DNA from: UBA4416 sp044357775
GTDB lineage: Bacteria; Bacteroidota; Bacteroidia; B-17B0; Aurantibacillaceae
Length of the DNA: 18,881 nt
Assembly (NCBI GenBank): GCA_044357775.1
Contig: JBIKOX010000034.1
Location: 1 to 18,881, forward strand
Direction of reading: 5' to 3'
Below the pieces are notes generated by a model. The model was given only the letters and a program-made list of their open reading frames with translations. It had not been told where the DNA came from and did not search any database. The stretch's first letter is position 1; each line of letters opens with the position of its first letter. The translations under genes were made by a program, and so were the position numbers. Of this stretch, positions 13,938 through 18,881 are shown one piece after another.

Positions 13938-14981
13938 ATGAACTCATTAGAACTATATACTCAAAAAGAGATAACACAACTTACTAGAAAAAGAAGTACC
14001 GAAGTTAAAATTGGCGAAGATGTTGTTGTATTAAAATCTGTAAATAACTGGGAGCAGGAATTACAAAACTCAAATTGCACCTATGTACTTTTAGGAATTC
14101 CAGAGGATATTGGTGTAAAAGCTAATTATGGACGTGGAGGAGCTCATACGGCATGGAAACCAGCTTTAGATAGTTTTTTGAGCCAGCAAAGTAATGAGTT
14201 TTTTAATGGAAAAGATATCTGTGTATTAGGAAATATTTTTGTTGATGACCTAATGGCAAAATCAAACAATCTACACACAAAAAATAAAAATGATATTATT
14301 GCATTGAGAAATTTAGTGGAGCAATTAGATAATCGTGTAAGCGAAGTTATCGAAAAAATTGTACGCTGTAATAAAACACCAATCATTATTGGTGGCGGAC
14401 ATAACAATTCTTACCCTATCATAAAAGGCTGCTCATTAGCATTAAAACAAAAAGTAAATGTTATAAATTGCGACCCTCATAGTGATTTTAGACCATTAGA
14501 AGGTCGTCATAGCGGCAATGGATTTAGCTATGCCTTTCATGAAAACTTTATAAATCGTTATTCAGTATTTTGCATGCATGAGCAATATAATAACGCAAGT
14601 GCATTACAAGAATTTAGTAAATATAACAGCCAATTATATTACAGCACATACGAAACTATTTTTGTTAGAGAATCTATAACATTCAACGAAGCACTTGCGC
14701 GAAACATCAATTTTGTAAAGACTCAGTTGTGCGGAATAGAAATTGATTTAGACGCTATTACAAATGTTCCATCCAGTGCAAAAACTAGCAGTGGCATTTC
14801 ACCTGTTCAAGCAAGGCAATATGTTTATCAATGTGGCAAGCAATTAAACCCTACCTATTTTCATATTGCAGAAGGAGCTCCAATATTATCACATATTAAA
14901 GCTGATAACAAAACAGGGAAATTGATTGCCTATTTAATTACAGATTTCATTAAAGGTTTATCTGATAAGGAGCTAGTATAA
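13938..14981 (+). CDS. Ureohydrolase (arginase fold), formimidoylglutamase-like
   Basis: A 347-residue member of the arginase/agmatinase/formimidoylglutamase superfamily, which hydrolyses guanidino or formimidoyl groups at a two-manganese centre. Metal-binding motifs are present: His155 in IIGGGHNN, Asp179, His181 and Asp183 in NCDPHSDFR, and Asp270 and Asp272 in IEIDLDAI. The GGGHNN form, HSGNGFSYA, and the SSGISP segment match Bacteroidota proteins annotated as formimidoylglutamase (HutG), the histidine-degradation enzyme. No hutH, hutU or hutI is in the window, so the substrate remains open; arginase or agmatinase are alternatives. It follows a terminator and no recognisable promoter is seen in the 18-bp gap. 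Confidence 0.85.
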   Translation: MNSLELYTQKEITQLTRKRSTEVKIGEDVVVLKSVNNWEQELQNSNCTYVLLGIPEDIGVKANYGRGGAHTAWKPALDSFLSQQSNEFFNGKDICVLGNIFVDDLMAKSNNLHTKNKNDIIALRNLVEQLDNRVSEVIEKIVRCNKTPIIIGGGHNNSYPIIKGCSLALKQKVNVINCDPHSDFRPLEGRHSGNGFSYAFHENFINRYSVFCMHEQYNNASALQEFSKYNSQLYYSTYETIFVRESITFNEALARNINFVKTQLCGIEIDLDAITNVPSSAKTSSGISPVQARQYVYQCGKQLNPTYFHIAEGAPILSHIKADNKTGKLIAYLITDFIKGLSDKELV

Positions 14982-15100
14982 TGTAATTCGTTTTGGAAAA
15001 ACTCAAACTTAAAATAATATTCTTTGAGTAAAAAACAGAATAACATTAAAATTTACAAGTCGGGATAATTTATTATCTGCATAAAAAACAATGATAAATA

Positions 15101-15230
15101 TGTTAAGATTTAATTTGTTTAAAAGTTTATGAAGTAATTTCTTAACAAGCACTTGCAGAAACATAAGGTTACAAACAATTTCACTACTGATTATCAGTCA
15201 TTTAAAAATCAATGTTAACCATTTGTTAAG
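15101..15230. promoter_or_regulatory. Cluster of four TGTTAA(G/C) boxes upstream of dnaB
   Basis: The 326-bp gap between the ureohydrolase and dnaB contains no gene. It holds TGTTAAG at 15101-15107, its reverse complement CTTAACA at 15141-15147, TGTTAAC at 15213-15219 and TGTTAAG at 15224-15230. Four such 7-mers in 130 bp is more than AT-rich sequence would be expected to give by chance. The gap also contains a 7-bp inverted repeat ACTCAAA/TTTGAGT (15001-15029) and a small ACTGA/TCAGT dyad (~15187-15199). No DnaA boxes are recognisable. Function as regulator sites is inferred. Confidence 0.35.
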
Positions 15231-15254
15231 TTTGCTTTACGTACTTAAAATTTG
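15222..15254 (+). promoter_or_regulatory. Possible dnaB promoter
   Basis: TTTG at 15222-15225 and TAAAATTTG at 15246-15254 resemble -33 and -7 elements, but the -7 has three bases instead of two between TA and TTTG. If used, the leader would be about 45 nt. The -33 overlaps the last TGTTAAG box, which would allow repression there. Low confidence. Confidence 0.3.
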
Positions 15255-15307
15255 TAAATTCAATATTTAGAAAGTAATGAGCATTTTTGCTCTCCCTAAT
15301 CACTATT

Positions 15308-16879
15308 ATGCAAAACTTTGACAACCAAAATAAAACCCGCAAAAAATTATTTACTCCTTTAACTACTAATGAAGTTGGTAAATTGCAACCTCAATCTATC
15401 GAATTAGAGGAAGCCGTTTTAGGTGCCATGCTATTAGAAAAAGATGCATTGAGCACAGTAATTGATGTGTTATCGCCTGAAACATTTTACAAAGAACAAA
15501 ACGGAATTATTTTTAAAGCAATTTACAACCTTTTTAATCGCTCTGAACCAGTTGATATTTTAACAGTTACTCAAGAATTAAAACGAAGTGGTGAACTTGA
15601 GTTAGTTGGTGGATCATTTTATGTATCATCATTAACAAATCGTATTGCATCTTCTGCAAATATTGAGTATCACGCTCGCATTGTAGCACAAAAGTATTTG
15701 CAACGCGAATTAATTCGAATTAGCACAGAAACTATTAAATCAGCCTATGAAGATAGTACTGATGTTTTTGAATTATTAGATTCAACTACTCAACATATTT
15801 TTGAAATCTTAGATTCTAATGTTCGCAGGCAGCATGTAGGAATGACATCATTAATTGCAAAAGCAATTGAAGAAATTGAAATAGCAGCGAAGCAAACGGA
15901 TGGTTTATCGGGAGTACCTTCTGGATTTACGGCTTTAGATAGAATTACTGGCGGATGGCAAAAATCTGATTTATTAATTTTAGCTGCCCGTCCTGGCATG
16001 GGTAAAACTGCTTTTGTTGTTACTATGGCAAAAAATGCATCTGTTGAATTTAATAAACCAGTAGCTATTTTTTCTTTAGAAATGTCTTCTATCCAACTAG
16101 TAAAGCGTTTAATCTCTTCAGAAACAGAAATTGACCAAGATAAAATTTTAAAAGGAAATTTAGATAACCATGAATTTGTTCAACTAAATGAACGAATTAA
16201 AAAATTATCAGTTGCACCACTATATATTGATGATACCCCTGCTCTATCCATTTTTGAATTGCGTGCTAAAGCTCGACGCTTAAAAGAACAACAAAAAATT
16301 GAATTAATAATTATCGATTATTTGCAATTAATGAGTGGTGGGCCTGATAGCAGAGGAAATCGTGAACAAGAAATTTCGGCTATTTCTCGTGGCTTAAAAT
16401 CATTAGCAAAGGAATTAGAAATACCAATTATTGCACTTTCTCAATTAAGTCGTCAGGTTGAAAACAGAGCCGGTGGCAGCAAACGTCCACAACTTAGTGA
16501 TTTAAGAGAATCGGGAGCTATTGAGCAAGATGCTGATATGGTAATGTTTATTTATCGACCAGAATATTACGGACTTGAGGTGGACGAACATAACCAATCA
16601 ACGAAAGATAGAGCAGAAATTATTATTGCTAAAAATCGACATGGATCTATTATTGATGTTTCTCTAAAGTTTATCGGAAAATATGCCAAGTTTACCGATT
16701 TAGATTATAATGAAGGTTCCGATATGTATGCAAGTAATAATACAAGTTCAGGCGTACAACAAAACACAGAATTCCTATCACAACCAAACACAAAAACAGT
16801 ACAATCTACCAAGTGGGATGACGATGACAAGCCTAACTCCGATATTATTAGAAGAAACGATATAGATGAAGTATTTTAA
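15308..16879 (+). CDS. dnaB: Replicative DNA helicase DnaB
   Basis: A 523-residue replicative helicase that unwinds the chromosomal fork as a hexamer on the lagging strand. The N-terminal helical domain (~25-125, with QSIELEEAVLGAML) is followed by a linker and the RecA-like C-terminal domain (~175-465). Walker A is ARPGMGKT (227-234), Walker B is LIIIDYLQLM with Asp337, then LSQLSRQVE, and a C-terminal KNRHG (442-446) carrying the arginine finger region. No intein interrupts the Walker A or Walker B regions. A polar tail of ~55 residues, ending NDIDEVF, follows the core. The frame opens earlier at a TTG (15287), but the ATG at 15308 gives the usual start. No loader or primase gene is adjacent. 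Confidence 0.97.
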   Translation: MQNFDNQNKTRKKLFTPLTTNEVGKLQPQSIELEEAVLGAMLLEKDALSTVIDVLSPETFYKEQNGIIFKAIYNLFNRSEPVDILTVTQELKRSGELELVGGSFYVSSLTNRIASSANIEYHARIVAQKYLQRELIRISTETIKSAYEDSTDVFELLDSTTQHIFEILDSNVRRQHVGMTSLIAKAIEEIEIAAKQTDGLSGVPSGFTALDRITGGWQKSDLLILAARPGMGKTAFVVTMAKNASVEFNKPVAIFSLEMSSIQLVKRLISSETEIDQDKILKGNLDNHEFVQLNERIKKLSVAPLYIDDTPALSIFELRAKARRLKEQQKIELIIIDYLQLMSGGPDSRGNREQEISAISRGLKSLAKELEIPIIALSQLSRQVENRAGGSKRPQLSDLRESGAIEQDADMVMFIYRPEYYGLEVDEHNQSTKDRAEIIIAKNRHGSIIDVSLKFIGKYAKFTDLDYNEGSDMYASNNTSSGVQQNTEFLSQPNTKTVQSTKWDDDDKPNSDIIRRNDIDEVF

Positions 16880-16991
16880 TACTAACAGTCAGAGAAAGTT
16901 TATGATTTTATAATTGACTCAAAAAAACTAGGTAATTAGAATATGAAATTATATTGATATGAATTTTTGTCTATTTTAATTTAGAAAAAAA

Positions 16992-17480
16992 CTACTTCAT
17001 ATTAATAAATTGCAAAGGTATTTCGTAGTCGCCTTTGCGACATAGAGCAATTACAGCTTGCAAATCATTAATACTTTTGGCAGAAACTCTAATAATATCG
17101 TCCATCATTTGAGCGGTTACTTTTATTTTACTATCCTTAATATCTTTCAATATTTTTTTTGAAGCTTCTTTTTCAATTCCCTGACGAACTTTTATTTCTT
17201 TCTTTATAATCATTCCGGATGGGTAATGGTCTTTACTTTCATCTAAACAGCGGGGATCTAGACCTTGTTTTATCATCCGACTATGAATTGAATCAATAAT
17301 AGCCGTTAATCGCATGTCATGCTCAGTAAAAATGGATATCAACATATCTTTTTTATTCAACTCAATTTCACTTTTAGAATCACGAAAATCAAATCTATTT
17401 AATATTTCTTTTTTTGCAACATTAATTGCATTATCAAGTGTTTGTGGATCAGCTTTACTTGTTATATCAAATGACGGCAT
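16992..17480 (-). CDS. yajQ: YajQ family nucleotide-binding protein
   Basis: A 162-residue YajQ (DUF520) protein, almost the same length as E. coli YajQ (163). The N-terminal MPSFDI and NRFDFRDSKSEIEL stretches, DPRCLDESKDHYPSG and GIEKEASKKILKDIKDSKIKV are family hallmarks. The two-domain alpha/beta fold is known to bind nucleotides and RNA, and in Xanthomonas a homologue binds cyclic di-GMP; whether this one does cannot be told. It is cytoplasmic, a single gene convergent with dnaB. The 112-bp gap between the two genes shows no strong terminator. Confidence 0.95.
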   Translation of the reverse strand: MPSFDITSKADPQTLDNAINVAKKEILNRFDFRDSKSEIELNKKDMLISIFTEHDMRLTAIIDSIHSRMIKQGLDPRCLDESKDHYPSGMIIKKEIKVRQGIEKEASKKILKDIKDSKIKVTAQMMDDIIRVSAKSINDLQAVIALCRKGDYEIPLQFINMK

Positions 17481-17576
17481 AGTATTTAAGTTTTAATAAT
17501 AGGTTAAAATTAAATTTCGCAATAAAAGTATATATTTTTGTTTGTAAAATGTGTATCAATTTTAAATTGCTATCAA

Positions 17577-17584
17577 TATATTTG
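17577..17584 (+). promoter_or_regulatory. -7 element (TATATTTG) of the terminal secreted-protein gene
   Basis: TATATTTG fits TAnnTTTG exactly and lies 21 bases before the ATG at 17606, which suits a leader of ~15 nt. No convincing -33 was found. The rest of the divergent gap to yajQ is AT-rich without other signals. Confidence 0.45.
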
Positions 17585-17605
17585 AATAAACTCCAACTAA
17601 TTATT

Positions 17606-18881
17606 ATGGTAAAGAAACTAATTTTCGGAATACTATTTTTACTTGCAACGCATATATCTTTTGCACAAAAAGTTCTACAATTCAATTCAGATTCAGTAAA
17701 ATTCATTAAGGAATTAAACGAGTATTTTTTTGAAAATTCAGCAAATAAAAAAGATGCTGAAAATTATATGTCTGAATTTAGTAAATTTTGGAAGTCACCA
17801 GATTTTTCGAGGAAATACAAAGATGCTATCTACAGTACTTGCAATTCAATGTTGCAACGAAAACTCAAGCCTTATCCTTACTTTATTAATTATTTAAACT
17901 CGGTAGTTAATTTTATTAAGTCGCAGCAAAATCCTGAAGTTTTTGACAATTGGCAACTATGCATCGAAAAAATGTTTAATTCAAAAAAAATAAAAAACTT
18001 TGGAGATTACCTAGAAATGAGTGAAAATATTTTTTTGAAAAATATATTTTACAAATCTCCAACATACAGTTATCTGAGCTTAGAAACCAACTATAAATTT
18101 GAATTTGATTCAGTTCCTAAGGTTATATTTCCAAAGTTTACTTTAATTGGAAAAAGTCCTCGTGGAGACTCTATTTCGATAGAAAATATTGAAGGAATAT
18201 ACTATCCATCTTGGGGAAAATTTGTTGGCAAGGGTGGTAGGTTAAGTTGGAGCCGCACTGGTGTTGGCAATGATGTTTATGCTGATTTAATTAGATTAAC
18301 ATTAGAATGTAAAACGGGAGGTTACTTTTCAGATTCAGCAACATTTATAGGGAAGCAGTATTTTGATGTTCCTCAAAAAGGACGAGTTTATGATAAAATT
18401 ATTACAGAAAATGGAGATCCTACATATCCCCGCTTTGACTCCTATAGTAAAAGATTATTAGTGAAAAATATATATCCCGATGTTGATTTTGATGGCGGTT
18501 TTGGTATGCGAGGCAATAAATTTGTTGGTTCCGGAAATGCACAAAATCCTGCAAAACTATTATTTAAAAGAAACAATGCAAGGTTTCTTGAAATATCAGC
18601 ACGCTCTTTTTCAATGACAAAAGAAAAAATAAATGCTAAACCTGCATCTGTAAAATTCTTTTTAGATAAAGATTCCATCATACATCCAGGATTAAGTTTT
18701 GTGTATCAAGTGGAAAAAAAAACATTGACACTATTGCGAACAGATGATGGTTTAGAAAAATCTCCCTTTTTTAATTCGTACCATAAAGTTGATATGTACT
18801 TCGAACAATTGGTATGGACAATAGATGAACCGAAAATTGAATTTAATTTTTTACCTAATAACACTCAAGGCGAAGCGTTTT
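17606..18881 (+). CDS. Secreted protein of unknown function, 3' end outside the window
   Basis: An uninterrupted frame from ATG 17606 to the right edge encodes at least 425 residues. It begins MVKKLIFGILFLLATHISFA, a textbook signal peptide with cleavage expected after Ala20. The mature part is rich in Phe, Tyr, Asn, Lys and Ser. It includes a helical stretch (~25-150), then beta-type sequence with IENIEGIYYPSWGKFVGKGG (~197-216) and a patch VDFDGGFGMRGNKFVGSGNA (~291-310). I do not recognise the family. The remaining length, and whether it ends in a T9SS sorting domain, are not visible. There is no frame disruption, and composition matches its neighbours. Confidence 0.85.
   Translation, partial: MVKKLIFGILFLLATHISFAQKVLQFNSDSVKFIKELNEYFFENSANKKDAENYMSEFSKFWKSPDFSRKYKDAIYSTCNSMLQRKLKPYPYFINYLNSVVNFIKSQQNPEVFDNWQLCIEKMFNSKKIKNFGDYLEMSENIFLKNIFYKSPTYSYLSLETNYKFEFDSVPKVIFPKFTLIGKSPRGDSISIENIEGIYYPSWGKFVGKGGRLSWSRTGVGNDVYADLIRLTLECKTGGYFSDSATFIGKQYFDVPQKGRVYDKIITENGDPTYPRFDSYSKRLLVKNIYPDVDFDGGFGMRGNKFVGSGNAQNPAKLLFKRNNARFLEISARSFSMTKEKINAKPASVKFFLDKDSIIHPGLSFVYQVEKKTLTLLRTDDGLEKSPFFNSYHKVDMYFEQLVWTIDEPKIEFNFLPNNTQGEAF

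Noticed and set aside
15001..15029. Terminator for the ureohydrolase gene (ACTCAAA/TTTGAGT hairpin)
   Set aside because: On the plus strand the stem is followed by A, not T; only the minus strand would have a T run, and no minus-strand gene precedes it.
14982..15307. Chromosomal replication origin next to dnaB
   Set aside because: No TTATNCACA-type DnaA boxes are recognisable, and dnaB is not usually at the origin in this phylum.
17467..17706. A 79-codon minus-strand frame across the yajQ upstream gap
   Set aside because: It overlaps the yajQ start and the signal peptide of the divergent gene, and its composition is that of translated AT-rich non-coding DNA.

Overview
The window reads as chromosomal DNA of a member of the Bacteroidota. 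The sequence is AT-rich. Several genes have TAnnTTTG-type -7 elements and no obvious Shine-Dalgarno. A secreted protein carries the remains of a type IX secretion (T9SS) C-terminal sorting domain. The tmRNA tag (GEENSYAMAA) is of the Cytophaga/Flavobacterium type, and the E1 2-oxoacid dehydrogenase has its alpha and beta halves fused, as is usual in this phylum. Most genes are housekeeping genes, and almost all are single transcription units or very short operons.

Left edge (1-2156): a tyrosine recombinase (199-1422, minus) sits just beyond the 3' end of the tmRNA gene ssrA (1580-1948, minus). tmRNA 3' ends are classical integration sites, so this looks like the int end of an integrated element that continues left, outside the window. 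Two inverted repeats and the ssrA terminator lie between them. The first ~40 bases are GC-rich and resemble a second GC-rich patch at ~9927-9998, possibly one dispersed repeat family.

Centre-left (2157-9863): a nucleoid-associated NA37/YejK protein; divergently, the periplasmic tail-specific protease Prc and a DUF983 zinc-ribbon membrane protein; convergently, the 23S rRNA pseudouridine synthase RluF. Next comes a secreted protein that combines a c-type haem domain with a complete set of PHM-type copper ligands. Its T9SS sorting domain is present but separated from it by a one-base frameshift. A DEAD-box RNA helicase and a small uncharacterised protein follow on the same strand.

Centre-right (10074-14981, plus): RidA, a strong bidirectional terminator, the fused alpha/beta E1 of a branched-chain-type 2-oxoacid dehydrogenase with a recognisable promoter and an upstream 12-bp palindrome, a small secreted DUF4468-like protein with its own terminator, and an arginase-fold formimidoylglutamase-like enzyme.

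Right (14982-18881): a 326-bp gene-free leader with four TGTTAA(G/C) boxes, then the replicative helicase DnaB, convergent YajQ, and the start of a secreted protein of unknown function that runs off the right edge.

I see no CRISPR array, defence island, tRNA or intact insertion sequence. The least ordinary items are the frameshifted haem/copper secreted protein and the integrase-tmRNA junction. I cannot support a claim of a wholly new system here.
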